Source: JAAZBW01 sp035647855
Lineage (GTDB): Bacteria > Actinomycetota > Actinomycetes > Actinomycetales > Actinomycetaceae
Assembly: GCA_035647855.1 (NCBI GenBank)
Contig: DASRMP010000013.1
Span: forward strand, 5,598-69,597
Length of the DNA: 64,000 nt
Reading direction: 5' to 3'
Shown here: positions 26,792 to 36,032 of the stretch, piece by piece
Layout: every line of letters starts with the position of its first letter
How positions within the stretch are numbered: the first letter of the stretch is position 1
Made by a program: the position numbers and the translations under genes
Notes under the pieces: generated by a model
Seen by the model: only the letters and a program-made list of their open reading frames with translations
The model's database searches: none
Told to the model about the DNA's origin: nothing

Positions 26792-28903
26792 ATGGCCCAA
26801 TCAACCAAGGTCGCGGATAGAGCCGCGGCAGAACAATCAGCGGCAACTGAACGGATGCCCACGAAGCGGGTGATCGCGTACTCGTTCGGTGATGTCGCGA
26901 ACAACCTGACCTTCCAGATGACATCGATGTTCCTCATGGTCTACATGACGGACATCGCCGGCGTGGCGGCCGGCACGGCCGGACTCATCTACGGTGTCAC
27001 GAAGATCTGGGCGGGATTCTCGGATCTCTTCGCCGGCCAGATGGTCGACCGGGCGGACACCCGATGGGGCCGCCTGCGGCCATGGATCCTCTTCGGCAGC
27101 ACGCCGCTCGCTGTTGTTTTCGTGTTGCTCTTCAGCGCGCCTGCCGGCCTCACACCGGCCGCGACGGTCGCCTGGATCTTCCTCTTCGACGCCGCCTACC
27201 AACTGGCGTACTCGTTCGTGAACATCCCGTACGGCTCGCTCGGTGCCGCGATGACTCAGAACTCGGTGGACCGGTCGCGGCTCTCGGGTGCCAGGTCGAT
27301 CGCGTCGGCAATGACGGGTGTTGCACTCTCGGCGATCGTCGCACCTCAGTTCCAGGACACTTCTGGCGACGACGTGCGCATGCGGTTCACTCTGATCTGC
27401 GCCGGGCTCGGCGTTATCGCCGTAATCCTCTACCTCATCTGCTTCGCGAACGTGCGCGAGGTAGTGCCGCGGTCCACCAAGAAGGTCTCGCTCGGCGCGA
27501 CCCTGAAGATGGTGAGGCAGAACAAGCCGCTGGTCATTCTCTGCGCTGGCGCGTTCTTCCTGCTCTGCTCCATGTTCACCATGAGCGCGGTGGCGATGTA
27601 CTACGCGCGCGAGGTGCTCGGCAACGCCGGTTGGTACACCTTGCTGGCATTGGCCCAGACACTCGGCACGGTGGCGGTTGCCTCCTTTGTGCCCACCATT
27701 ACGATCAGGTTCGGGAAGCGGAATGGCTATGTCCTGTCCGCCGCCGTCGTGATCCTGGCATTCGTTCTCATCTACTTCGTACCGGCGGGCAGTCTGCCGG
27801 TGGCGATCGTGGCGTGGCTCCTCTTCGGCATCGGAACCGGTGGAACGAACGCGCTGATGTTCTCCATGCAGGCGGACACGGTCGACTATGGCGAGTGGAA
27901 GACCGAACTCCGTTCCGAGGGCGGTTCGTACTCGATCCTGTCCTTCATCCGGAAGACCGGGCAGGGCGTGGGCGGCTGGGCCGGCGCGTTCATCATCGGG
28001 CTCTTCGGTTACGCCGGCGGCGCAGCCGAGCAGACGGCCGAGGCGGTTCAGGGAATTCGGCTCGCTACGGGCGCTCTCCCGGCCGTCTTGGCCTTGCTCG
28101 CGCTGCTCGTGATGCTTCGCTACCCGCTGTCAGGAGACGAGCACAAGAAGATCGTCTCGGAGCTGCATGAACGCAGGACGACACAGGCGGTCAAGGACGC
28201 CCACGGCGTAGACACCGGAGAAATCAAGGTCCGTGAGGACGTTGGCGACGGCCGCAGCATGCGGGTCCGGGCGCCTTCGAAGGCGCACCTCCCGATCGTC
28301 ACGCTCTTCGAGGCGACGGGGTCCGGCGGATCAGAAATCGGGCCGAAGCTCGCGGAGAAGCTGGGCGTCCCATTCATTCCGCAGGCATTCTCTCTTGATG
28401 ACATCTCGACTGCGAAAGCGAGCACCTACGCATCAGACAGTGCTTTCAACCGCTGGTTGCGCGGCATTTCGTTCGGAGTTACGACCGACGCAGACCACGC
28501 ACGAGGCACCGACCAAGCCTCCAACACCGCCCTGCAGGTCGAGAACACGCGTTCCGTCATTGCCGAGGTCGAGAACGGTGGTGTCCTCGTCGGAAGGAAC
28601 GGTGCACTCGTTCTTGCGAAGGCCGAGGGAGCGTTCCACGTACGGCTGTACGCCCCGCTCGAGAAGCGCATCGCGCGTATCGCCGAGACACGCGGTCTGA
28701 GCTGGGACGATGCCGCTGAACTGATCGTCGCTTCGGACCGGACACGCGCGGAGATCTCGCAACGGGTCCACAGGTGGGACCCGAACTCGGACGAGCACTA
28801 CGACATCGAGATCAACACGACCTCGATGACCTACGACGATGTGGTTGACCTCATCGTCGGCATCTACCGCAAGAAGTACCCTGAGACGGGACTTGCTGAG
28901 TAG
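26792..28903 (+). CDS. GPH-family sugar:cation symporter fused to cytidylate-kinase-like domain
   Basis: A 703-residue fusion. Residues about 20-455 are a 12-helix GPH (MelB/UidB-like) transporter with YSFGDVANNLTFQM, DRADTRWGRLRPWILFG, and the conserved MFSMQADTVDYGEWKT. Residues about 510-700 are a cytoplasmic cytidylate-kinase-like domain: a P-loop-like ATGSGGSEIGPKLAEKLGVPF, then GVLVGRNGALVLA, VRLYAPLEKRIARIAE, and a C-terminal YDIEINTT. The kinase-like domain may sense or modify a nucleotide or regulate transport; its activity is unknown. GGAAAAGGAG precedes the ATG. An operator-like palindrome is upstream. Confidence 0.88.
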   Translation: MAQSTKVADRAAAEQSAATERMPTKRVIAYSFGDVANNLTFQMTSMFLMVYMTDIAGVAAGTAGLIYGVTKIWAGFSDLFAGQMVDRADTRWGRLRPWILFGSTPLAVVFVLLFSAPAGLTPAATVAWIFLFDAAYQLAYSFVNIPYGSLGAAMTQNSVDRSRLSGARSIASAMTGVALSAIVAPQFQDTSGDDVRMRFTLICAGLGVIAVILYLICFANVREVVPRSTKKVSLGATLKMVRQNKPLVILCAGAFFLLCSMFTMSAVAMYYAREVLGNAGWYTLLALAQTLGTVAVASFVPTITIRFGKRNGYVLSAAVVILAFVLIYFVPAGSLPVAIVAWLLFGIGTGGTNALMFSMQADTVDYGEWKTELRSEGGSYSILSFIRKTGQGVGGWAGAFIIGLFGYAGGAAEQTAEAVQGIRLATGALPAVLALLALLVMLRYPLSGDEHKKIVSELHERRTTQAVKDAHGVDTGEIKVREDVGDGRSMRVRAPSKAHLPIVTLFEATGSGGSEIGPKLAEKLGVPFIPQAFSLDDISTAKASTYASDSAFNRWLRGISFGVTTDADHARGTDQASNTALQVENTRSVIAEVENGGVLVGRNGALVLAKAEGAFHVRLYAPLEKRIARIAETRGLSWDDAAELIVASDRTRAEISQRVHRWDPNSDEHYDIEINTTSMTYDDVVDLIVGIYRKKYPETGLAE

Positions 28904-28946
28904 CAGCCCCAAGCGGTAGACCGGGCACTTGCCCTGGGAAGCCACT

Positions 28947-28994
28947 GCGGCCCCGTGCGGCTGGGAACTGATCAGTTCCCGCCGCCGGGGCCGC
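28947..28994. terminator. Long hairpin between convergent genes
   Basis: Nested complementary blocks GCGGCCCCG (28947-28955), GCGG and the 18-bp palindrome GGGAACTGATCAGTTCCC (28963-28980) pair outward with CCGC and CGGGGCCGC (28986-28994). The structure overlaps the DUF6328 stop codon and probably ends transcription from both sides. Confidence 0.65.
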
Positions 28995-29565
28995 CGTTCG
29001 TTTCAGTTTCGCCGACGGTGTCCGGTCCCGGGTGATAGCTGGAACTCGCCGGGCGCCGCGCGAGCCAGTGCGCCAGTCCCCACCACAGGCCGACACACAC
29101 AATCGCCGCCACGGTGCCTGCCACGATGGCCGCGATCTCCCCGAGGACGACTCCGAACGTCAGGGCGGCGACTCCGATGACTGTCACGGCGACGAGGCCG
29201 AGTCCGGCCTGGGCAAGCCGGTCTCCCATGCGCACGAGCACGTCCTTCCGGTGGCTCTGGAAGAGGACTCGGTGCATCACTACTGGCGCGAGCACGAAGA
29301 ACACGGCGAGCGAGCCGGCCGCGACTGCGATCAGGTACAGGAGCCGGAGGTTGTCCGTGAGGTCCTCGAATCGGTCCTGGAACGGAAGGATCAGCAGGAA
29401 GCCCGCGAGCAACTGGACACCCGTCTGGACTACGCGCAACTCTTGGAGAAGCTCGTTCCACTGCCGGTCGAGGCGCTCGCCGGGGTCCTCGCGCCGATCA
29501 GGAGTGGTGCTCTCGCCCTGTCCGTTCGACAACTCGTACCTCCTTCGCGCCAAGAGGCACGCCAT
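28972..29565 (-). CDS. DUF6328 family membrane protein
   Basis: A 197-residue membrane protein of unknown function. The signature RQWNELLQELRVVQTGVQLLAGFLLILPFQ (about residues 34-63) is typical of DUF6328. Four hydrophobic helices lie between about 48 and 170, and the C-terminal tail is Gly/Pro-rich and polar. Residues 1-30 are poorly conserved in character, so the true start may be further in. It lies between tRNA-Pro upstream and the symporter gene, which is convergent. Confidence 0.75.
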   Translation of the reverse strand: MACLLARRRYELSNGQGESTTPDRREDPGERLDRQWNELLQELRVVQTGVQLLAGFLLILPFQDRFEDLTDNLRLLYLIAVAAGSLAVFFVLAPVVMHRVLFQSHRKDVLVRMGDRLAQAGLGLVAVTVIGVAALTFGVVLGEIAAIVAGTVAAIVCVGLWWGLAHWLARRPASSSYHPGPDTVGETETNGGPGGGN

Positions 29566-29662
29566 CTGGGCACACGGTGCGCACCCCAGGACACACGCCA
29601 GAGCGGTGGGGAAGTCCTGAGAGGACCGCCCGCAGCAGATCCTCCATCGAGGACCACACAGT

Positions 29663-29736
<74 letters not shown>

Positions 29737-29771
29737 TGGCCTAGAGAACTATATCCGACACTGCGCCCTCG

Positions 29772-30782
29772 TCAGAAATCCGTGGAGTGTGCGAACCGCA
29801 ACACACTGACTTCCGGCGGACATGCGAACCGGATCGGAGCGTAGGGCGAAGTGCCGAGTCCGGCGGAGATGTTGACCCACATCGGAGGTCCGCCGTCGTC
29901 GGGAAGTGAGTCCGGGACAGGGGCGAGGAAAGGCCGCGGCTCCACGGAACGGCCATCAGGCCGGAGTCCGGGCCAGCCCTGCAGGCCGCTCGCGCGCCAC
30001 GTCGGCAGGTCGCAGTTCGTCACGAGCGCCCCGTAGAGCGGTACGCGAACCTGCCCTCCGTGCGTGTGGCCGAAGAATCCGACGGCGCAGCCCTCGTCAT
30101 GGAAGGCGTCGAGGACTCTCGAGTAGGGCGCGTGGGCGACACCGATGTGCAGGTCGCCGCGCACCCCGTCGTCGGCGGGATAGTGGTCCCGCTCGATGTG
30201 GGGGTCGTCGACGCCGACGAAACTCAGCTCCAAACCCGCCGCAGTGAGCGTTCCGCGCGTGTTTCGCAGGTCGAGCCAGCCACGCTCCCGCAGTGCGGCC
30301 GCGAGATCCGCGGCGGGAAGGCGCACGTACTCCGACGATCTTGGGGTGGAACTCCGCCACATGTACTGCAGCGGATTCCGTGGCCGCGGCCCGAAGTAGT
30401 CGTTCGAACCGAAGACGAACACACCCGGAATGTCCAGGAGTTCACCCAACGCCCCCAAGACCGCTGGCACGGCCAGCGGCGAGGCCATCGCGTCTCCCGT
30501 GAAGACAACGAGGTCCGGCCGGACGCGCCGAGCCAGGGCACGAACGAAGCGTTGTCTCGCGATTTGACTCGGGAGTAGATGCAGATCCGAGAGATGCAGC
30601 ACCGTGAGGTGTTTCGGCGCTTCCTTGCCCTCGGAGGCGCTTTCCCCGTCCGCCTCGACGTTGCCTTTGGCGGTGAGCCGAATCTCATGGCTACGGATGC
30701 GGTGGATCCACGCGGCTTCGATCAGCGCCCACGCAAACACACCCGCACCCAGGCCGAGTCCGGTACCGGCTATGCCGGTCAT
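29772..30782 (-). CDS. Metallophosphoesterase
   Basis: A 336-residue calcineurin-like phosphoesterase with an N-terminal membrane segment (residues about 5-28). Metal-binding motifs are HLSDLHL (about 63), VVFTGDAM, FGSNDYF (GNHD variant), GVAHAPYSR, and GFFGHTHGGQVRVP. The GNHD histidine-aspartate motif appears as GSND, which is usual for this actinobacterial group. It follows the penicillin-binding protein gene by 42 bp on the same strand, as in the Mycobacterium ponA2-Rv3683 pair, so a cell-envelope role is plausible. Confidence 0.88.
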   Translation of the reverse strand: MTGIAGTGLGLGAGVFAWALIEAAWIHRIRSHEIRLTAKGNVEADGESASEGKEAPKHLTVLHLSDLHLLPSQIARQRFVRALARRVRPDLVVFTGDAMASPLAVPAVLGALGELLDIPGVFVFGSNDYFGPRPRNPLQYMWRSSTPRSSEYVRLPAADLAAALRERGWLDLRNTRGTLTAAGLELSFVGVDDPHIERDHYPADDGVRGDLHIGVAHAPYSRVLDAFHDEGCAVGFFGHTHGGQVRVPLYGALVTNCDLPTWRASGLQGWPGLRPDGRSVEPRPFLAPVPDSLPDDGGPPMWVNISAGLGTSPYAPIRFACPPEVSVLRFAHSTDF

Positions 30783-30824
30783 CCGACGAGCGCGCGCGCC
30801 GGTCCGCCGTGCGGCGCTCAGGAG

Positions 30825-33272
30825 TTACCCCTCATCTCCGTTGCCATCGACGTTGCCGTTGTCGCCGCCGTTGTCGCCGCCTTGCTCCTCTGCCGGTGGA
30901 GGTGGCGCGGGAGCCTCGGGTTCCGGCCGCCGAACCGGCGCCGGGCCTGCCGAAAGCGTGAGATGGACGGCCGAGTTCACTGCGGCGCGCCCGCTCGGGT
31001 TCTGCGCGGCTACCGTACCGGCCGGCGCGCTTGAATAGATCCGCGAACCGGAGATCGTCACGGTGAAGCCGGCGTTCTCGAGGATTGAGCGGGCATTGTC
31101 TGGCGAACGGCCGAGCACATACGGCACGTCGCGCTGCTCTCCTTCGATGGTCCTCTGCGTCGGAGTGTTGAACCCCAGAACGGGCTCGCCCTCGAGCGCA
31201 CCCGACATGAAGGATCTGAACGCGGCGGCCGTGAGCAGTCCTCCGTAGACCTCTCGGTGATAGCGCCTGTTGATGACCGAGTGGAACATCGAGATGTCGG
31301 CGTCCGAGTGGCCCATCCACACAGCCGACGCAAGTTGCGGCGTGTAGCCGACGAACCAGGCGTGCGTGTCCATGTTGGCCGTGCCCGTCTTTCCGGCAAC
31401 CGGCCGGCCAGGCAGGGCGGCCCGGAATCCGGTCCCGCTGGGTTCTACCACGCTCTGCAGCGCGTAGGTCACTCCGCGGGCCACCTCGGGCGTGATCACC
31501 TCGGTGCACGTGGAGGACGGAACGTCAAAAACCTGTCCCTCGCGGTTCGTGATTGCCGTGATCGCGACCGGCTCGCACGCGACACCCTGGTTCGCGAGCG
31601 TTGCGAAGGCGTTCGCCATGCTGATCGGCGTGACTGTGTTGGAGCCGAGGATTCCACTCGGATAGAGCTCGAGGTCTTCCCCGTTCCCACGCTCGACACC
31701 CATTGCGCTCGCGACGCCCATGATCGAGCACATGTCCATCTGGTTCGCCATCCATACGAAGGGCAGGTTGATGGACCTCTTGGTGGCCTCGAGGACCGAG
31801 ATGGTCTGGGCGTTGTACCCGCCCTCGATGTTGTTCGGTGTGTAGTGGGCGCGGTACTCCGGGGCGCACGAGATGTTCCAGCTTCGGGTCGGATAGTCCC
31901 GGATCTGTGCCGGAATCTGCTGCCGCAGCGCGTGGTTCGTCCGCAGCCATTCGGTGAGAGTGAACACCTTGAACGCAGAGCCCGACTGGAAGCCCTGGCC
32001 ACCGCCGTGTGAGACTCCGACGTTGTAGTTGACCTCCGTCTGGCTGGGATCCGCCTCATTCGGGTTCTTGCCGAAGTTGGTGTTCTGCACCATCGCCTGG
32101 ACACGCCCGGTGCCTGGTTCGATCGATGTCAGCGCCATCGACACGCCCGACCGGTCGTTCACTGGCACCTGCGCCACCACGGCGTCGTAGGCGAGTTGCT
32201 GACGGTGCGGATCGAGCGTCGTCGTGACCTGGAGACCGCCACGCAGGAGGGTGGCTTGCCGATCGGAGAAGGACTCTCCCAGAATCGACGCGAAGTCAGG
32301 GTTCGTGTACAGATCGCGAACCACATACGTGCAGTAGTAGGCGGAGATGCCGGCGACACCGCATCCCGACTGCCTGGTCTGGTGGTTGGCCGTGAGTTCC
32401 TCGACCGGGATCGCCAGCACTTCGTCGACCTGGGCCTGATCGACCAGTCCATCACGCTGCATGGCGCTCAGCACGACGGCCTGCCGTGCCCTCGCGTTTT
32501 CAGGATTCGAGAGCGGATCGTGATTGTTCGGAGACTGCGGGATGCCGGCCAGCAATGACGCCTCTGCGAGAGAGAGTTCGGACGCCGAGTGCCCGAAGAA
32601 GTGCTGGGAGGCCGCCTCGACGCCGTACACGGACGGGCCGAACTGCGCGAGATTGAGATAGCCCTCAAGGATTTCGGCTTTGGAGTACTGCTTCTCGAGT
32701 TGGATCGCGTAACGCGCCTCCTGCAACTTACGGCCGTACGACTGCGCGGTCGCGGACTCGTACAGCTCCCGTGCCGCAGCCGCGTCGGTGAGTTCCAGTT
32801 GGCTCGCCTTCTCGACGAAGACGTTCTTCACGTACTGCTGAGTGAGGGTCGAGGCGCCCTCCGTGCTGCCGCCCTGCATGTTGTTGACGAGGGCTCGCGC
32901 CATGCCCTCAAGGTCGACGCCGTTGTGCTCCAGGAAGCGGTGATCCTCGATCGCGACGATCGCGTCGCGCATCGGTTGGGAGACTTGATCGAGCGGAACA
33001 TTTATGCGGTTCTGTTGCCAGAATGATGCCATGACGCTGCCGTCTGCGTAATAGAGGACGGACACCTCGGACGGCCGGGACGGATTGAGATCCGCAGGCA
33101 GGTCATCGAAGAGGCCGGTGGCCGAGTTGGTGGCAGTGCCTGCGGCGGTGGCGAATGGGACAGCGAGCCCCGCCATCAGGACGCCGCCCACCCCCGCAGC
33201 GAGGAAGAAGGCGAGCAGCATGGCGAGCACCTCTGGCAGGCGCAAAACCCGGCTCGAGTTCTTGGAGGCCAT
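30825..33272 (-). CDS. ponA: Bifunctional penicillin-binding protein with PASTA domain
   Basis: An 815-residue class A PBP that polymerises and crosslinks peptidoglycan. One N-terminal membrane helix (about 15-40) is followed by a GT51 transglycosylase (EDHRFLEHNGVDLEGMARAL, GGSTEGASTLTQQYVKN). The transpeptidase carries SAFKVFTL (SxxK) and AGKTGTANMD (KTG). A PASTA domain (about 695-760) and a Pro/Gly-rich tail close the protein. ATG 33272 is chosen because AGGA sits four bases upstream and the membrane helix then starts normally. It is divergent from whiB, as ponA2 and whiB4 are in M. tuberculosis. Confidence 0.93.
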   Translation of the reverse strand: MASKNSSRVLRLPEVLAMLLAFFLAAGVGGVLMAGLAVPFATAAGTATNSATGLFDDLPADLNPSRPSEVSVLYYADGSVMASFWQQNRINVPLDQVSQPMRDAIVAIEDHRFLEHNGVDLEGMARALVNNMQGGSTEGASTLTQQYVKNVFVEKASQLELTDAAAARELYESATAQSYGRKLQEARYAIQLEKQYSKAEILEGYLNLAQFGPSVYGVEAASQHFFGHSASELSLAEASLLAGIPQSPNNHDPLSNPENARARQAVVLSAMQRDGLVDQAQVDEVLAIPVEELTANHQTRQSGCGVAGISAYYCTYVVRDLYTNPDFASILGESFSDRQATLLRGGLQVTTTLDPHRQQLAYDAVVAQVPVNDRSGVSMALTSIEPGTGRVQAMVQNTNFGKNPNEADPSQTEVNYNVGVSHGGGQGFQSGSAFKVFTLTEWLRTNHALRQQIPAQIRDYPTRSWNISCAPEYRAHYTPNNIEGGYNAQTISVLEATKRSINLPFVWMANQMDMCSIMGVASAMGVERGNGEDLELYPSGILGSNTVTPISMANAFATLANQGVACEPVAITAITNREGQVFDVPSSTCTEVITPEVARGVTYALQSVVEPSGTGFRAALPGRPVAGKTGTANMDTHAWFVGYTPQLASAVWMGHSDADISMFHSVINRRYHREVYGGLLTAAAFRSFMSGALEGEPVLGFNTPTQRTIEGEQRDVPYVLGRSPDNARSILENAGFTVTISGSRIYSSAPAGTVAAQNPSGRAAVNSAVHLTLSAGPAPVRRPEPEAPAPPPPAEEQGGDNGGDNGNVDGNGDEG

Positions 33273-33549
33273 ATGTCCTAGGGTACGGGCGATGTCGTCT
33301 TGGTGAAGGTGCCGCATCGCGAGTGAGTGGTCACATCTGGGTCACGGATGTACGGCGGGTGTTGTGATCGACTCGTGAGCAGATGTAACGGCCACGTAAC
33401 GAAACCGACGGCAACCCCTTGCCAGGCCCGTGGTGCCTATCACTATACTGATCGTACTTAACCGGACATCGCAGTCCAGGACGGACGAACGGCCCGAGAT
33501 GGTCCGAAGAAGCCGTGAAGAAAACCAAACGCAACTCTACGGAGGTTCC
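33273..33549. promoter_or_regulatory. ponA-whiB divergent regulatory region
   Basis: This 277-bp gap holds a strong -10-like TATACT (33444-33449) oriented to whiB, with TTGCCA (33419-33424) 19 bp upstream as a possible -35. The leader of about 95 nt ends in GGAGG before the whiB ATG. GTGAGTGGTCAC near the ponA start is palindromic, but its 4-bp spacer does not fit a CRP site. Confidence 0.5.
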
Positions 33550-33903
33550 ATGAGCGTCAACGATGACCAGACGTGGGCAGCCCGAGCAGCCTGTGCCTCA
33601 GCTCCCCCGGACGCACTTTTTGTGAGGGGTGCGGCTCAGAGGGAGGCACGGGTGCGGTGCTTCGGTTGCCCCGTCCGCATGGAGTGCCTCGCCGACGCCC
33701 TCGAGTCAAAGACGACTTTCGGGGTGTGGGGTGGGCTCACCGAGCGTGAGCGGCGCGCGCTGCTCAGGCAGTACCCAGACGTCGAGGACTGGGACACATG
33801 GCTCTGCAGCGACGACATCACGGCGATTGAACTCCGCAGCCCCGTCGCGCCCCGCATCATCACGCGGTTGAGGCAGAGCCAGGCGAGCTTGCGCAGTAAG
33901 TGA
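33550..33903 (+). CDS. WhiB-family iron-sulfur regulator (WhiB4-like position)
   Basis: A 117-residue Wbl protein. Four cluster cysteines are C15, C37, C40 and C46 (C-x2-C-x5-C in RCFGCPVRMEC), followed by GVWGG (58-62) and a basic C-terminal region that includes TERERRALLR. Wbl proteins bind [4Fe-4S] and act with sigma factor to control redox, cell wall or division genes. TACGGAGG lies just before the ATG. The neighbour ponA suggests the WhiB4 subgroup, an inference from gene order. Confidence 0.93.
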   Translation: MSVNDDQTWAARAACASAPPDALFVRGAAQREARVRCFGCPVRMECLADALESKTTFGVWGGLTERERRALLRQYPDVEDWDTWLCSDDITAIELRSPVAPRIITRLRQSQASLRSK

Positions 33904-33959
33904 CCCGCGCATTCGGGCGTGACCTCGCTCGCCGGCCCGGCACCTCCTAGGATTGCGGC

Positions 33960-34121
33960 ATGACTCGATGGGAATATGCCACGTTTCCGCTTCTCATTCA
34001 CTCGACCAAGGCGATCCTCGATCAGTGGGGCGCCGATGGATGGGAACTCGTCCAGGTTGTCCCGGGCCCCCAGGGCTCGGCCAACCTGGTCGCGTACATG
34101 AAGCGGCCGCTGGAGTCCTGA
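33960..34121 (+). CDS. Small DUF4177-type protein
   Basis: A 53-residue protein, MTRWEYATFPLLIHSTKAIL followed by DQWGADGWELVQVV and a short C-terminal MKRPLES. The WEYAT..LDQWGADGWELV pattern is the DUF4177 fold found beside RidA genes in actinobacteria, including the mycobacterial counterpart. TAGGAT (33948-33953) ends 6 nt before the ATG, implying leaderless mRNA. The stop overlaps the RidA-family start by one base (TGATG). Confidence 0.85.
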   Translation: MTRWEYATFPLLIHSTKAILDQWGADGWELVQVVPGPQGSANLVAYMKRPLES

Positions 34122-34579
34122 TGTCCGCATCCGCCCGGCTACGCGAGCTCGGCATCGAACTTCCTGAGGTGGCCGTGCCGGTCGCGGAATACGTGCCGGC
34201 GGTTCGGCACGGCGATTTGATCGTGACATCAGGCCAGCTGCCGACTGTCGGCGGCACGCCGATTGTCACCGGCGTCGTCGGGGGCGGCGTCAGCCCCGAC
34301 CGCGCCACGGAGGCCGCCCGCGTCGCGTGCCTGAACGCGCTGGCCGCTGCCGCGGCGCTCGCGGGTGGGATCGACTCGATCGCCCGCGTGCTGAAAGTGG
34401 TCGTGTACGTCGCTTCTGCCCCGGGGTTCAGCGGTCAGCCGGGGGTCGCCAATGGTGCCTCCAGTCTCCTGGGGGAGATCTTCGGCGACGACGGCGTGCA
34501 CGCACGTTCGGCGGTCGGCGTCGCGGCGCTACCGTTGGGCGTTCCGGTCGAACTGGAGCTGACGGTCGCCCTCTCGTGA
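34121..34579 (+). CDS. RidA family protein
   Basis: A 152-residue RidA/YjgF-YER057c family protein. Conserved stretches are VRHGDLIVTSGQLP, AARVACLNALAAAAALAG, VVYVASAPGFSGQP and ARSAVGVAALPLGVPVELEL. The catalytic arginine of imine-hydrolysing RidA is usually near the end of the chain; ARSAVG carries an arginine at about that position. The role of this subgroup is not settled. It is coupled to the DUF4177 gene and convergent with crp, one base apart. Confidence 0.88.
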   Translation: MSASARLRELGIELPEVAVPVAEYVPAVRHGDLIVTSGQLPTVGGTPIVTGVVGGGVSPDRATEAARVACLNALAAAAALAGGIDSIARVLKVVVYVASAPGFSGQPGVANGASSLLGEIFGDDGVHARSAVGVAALPLGVPVELELTVALS

Positions 34580-34580
34580 A

Positions 34581-35261
34581 CTAGCGAGCGCGGCGGCGCA
34601 GTCTGTCAACGTCCAGCAGGTGTACTCCGCGGCCTTCCAAGCGGATCCAGCCACGGGAGACGAACTCCGCGAGCGATTTGTTGACAGTCTCGCGAGAGGC
34701 ACCCACCAGCTGGGCGAGTTCTTCCTGAGTGAGTTCGTGGGGTACGTGGACCGTGCCGTCGTCCGCCCGGGAACCGAAGCGATCGGCGAGGTCGAGGAGG
34801 GCCTTGGCGACGCGTCCGGGGACGTCCGAGAAGACAAGATCCGCGAGCTGATCGTTGGTCCGGCGCAGACGCTGTGACAGCGCCTTCAGCATGTGTTTGG
34901 CCAACTCGGGGCGCGTGTCGAGGAACTCCATCATTGCTTCGTGGTCGAGTTCCATCATCGTCGTAGGAGCGACAGCGGTCGCCGTGGTGGAACGGGGACC
35001 CGGATCGAACAGCGTCAACTCGCCGATCATCTCGCCGGCACCCAGGACCGCGATGAGGTTCTCGCGGCCGTCGCTCGACGCGTGCCCGAGCTTGACCTTC
35101 CCGTCAACGAGGAGATAGAGGCGATCGCCGCGATCACCCTCGGAGAAGAGCTTCTCGCCGCGGCGGAAGGTCACCTCTTCCATGATCGAGGAGAGTTCCT
35201 TCTGGTCCTCCTCGCTGAGGGCCTCGAACAGCGGCACATTCGCGATCAGGTGTTCGTCCAC
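34581..35261 (-). CDS. crp: Crp/Fnr-family cAMP-responsive regulator
   Basis: A 226-residue CRP homologue. The cyclic-nucleotide-binding beta-roll (about 10-120) contains GDRGDRLYLLVDGKVKL, GEMIGELTLFDPGPRSTTA (the cAMP-contacting GEL..RS pattern) and the C-helix. The winged HTH has LTQEELAQLVGASRETVNKSL and FVSRGWI. It lacks the Fnr cysteine cluster. The GTG at 35261 gives the usual length; the TTG five codons earlier has poorer ribosome-site spacing. It is divergent from nth, as in mycobacteria (crp/Rv3676, nth/Rv3674c). Confidence 0.92.
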   Translation of the reverse strand: MDEHLIANVPLFEALSEEDQKELSSIMEEVTFRRGEKLFSEGDRGDRLYLLVDGKVKLGHASSDGRENLIAVLGAGEMIGELTLFDPGPRSTTATAVAPTTMMELDHEAMMEFLDTRPELAKHMLKALSQRLRRTNDQLADLVFSDVPGRVAKALLDLADRFGSRADDGTVHVPHELTQEELAQLVGASRETVNKSLAEFVSRGWIRLEGRGVHLLDVDRLRRRAR

Positions 35262-35384
35262 GTTTCCATCCAATCCTTGGTCTCGCCTCCAATACTGCCA
35301 CCCCCTGTGACGTGGAGCACGAGTACTGAGCCCACGTGTCTCGCTCCGCCACGAGTCCGGCGGCACGCCACGTAGGCTGTGGCG

Positions 35385-36032
35385 ATGCGGGAGAGCAAGC
35401 AGGCACGGAAGGCGCGCGCGGAGGAGATCAACGCGCGTCTCGCCGCTGCGTATCCGGACGCCCACTGCGAGCTTGATTTCGGCAATCCGTTCGAGTTGCT
35501 GATCGCGACGGTCCTCTCGGCGCAGACGACCGACGTGCGCGTCAACTCCATAACGCCGGAGCTGTTCTCGCGCTATCCGGGGCCCGAGGCGCTCGCGGGA
35601 GCGCCGCGCGAGGATGTCGAGCAGATACTGCGGCCAATCGGCTTCTTTCGCACGAAGACGAAGAACATCATCGCTCTCTCCCACCAACTGACCACGGAGT
35701 TCGGAGGCACGGTGCCGGACACCATGGAGGAACTCGTCACCCTGCCGGGCGTGGGACGCAAGACCGCAAACGTGGTGCTCGGCAATGCGTTCGGCGTTCC
35801 CGGGATCACCGTAGATACGCACGTGGGTCGCCTCAGCCGGCGCATGGGCCTGACCAAGAACGCGGACCCCGTCAAGGTCGAGACCGATCTCGGCGTACTC
35901 CTCCCGCCTGAGGAGTGGACCATGGCGTGTCATCGGATGATCTTCCACGGCCGGCGCTGCTGCACGGCTCGCAAGCCGGCGTGCGAACGGTGCCCCGTCG
36001 CGGAGTTGTGCCCCCGGATAGGCGTGCCATAG
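35385..36032 (+). CDS. nth: Endonuclease III
   Basis: A 215-residue DNA glycosylase/AP lyase for oxidised pyrimidines. The helix-hairpin-helix LPGVGRKTANVVLGNAFG with catalytic lysine, the catalytic aspartate in VDTHVGRLSRRMGL and the 4Fe-4S ligands CCTARKPACERCPVAELC are present. TAGGCT (35373-35378) ends 6 nt before the ATG, a leaderless arrangement; the GTG at 35379 is an alternative. Confidence 0.94.
   Translation: MRESKQARKARAEEINARLAAAYPDAHCELDFGNPFELLIATVLSAQTTDVRVNSITPELFSRYPGPEALAGAPREDVEQILRPIGFFRTKTKNIIALSHQLTTEFGGTVPDTMEELVTLPGVGRKTANVVLGNAFGVPGITVDTHVGRLSRRMGLTKNADPVKVETDLGVLLPPEEWTMACHRMIFHGRRCCTARKPACERCPVAELCPRIGVP

Noticed and set aside
33322..33345. CRP binding site between ponA and whiB
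   Set aside because: GTGAGTGGTCAC is a dyad, but its 4-bp spacer does not match the 6-bp spacer of the CRP consensus.
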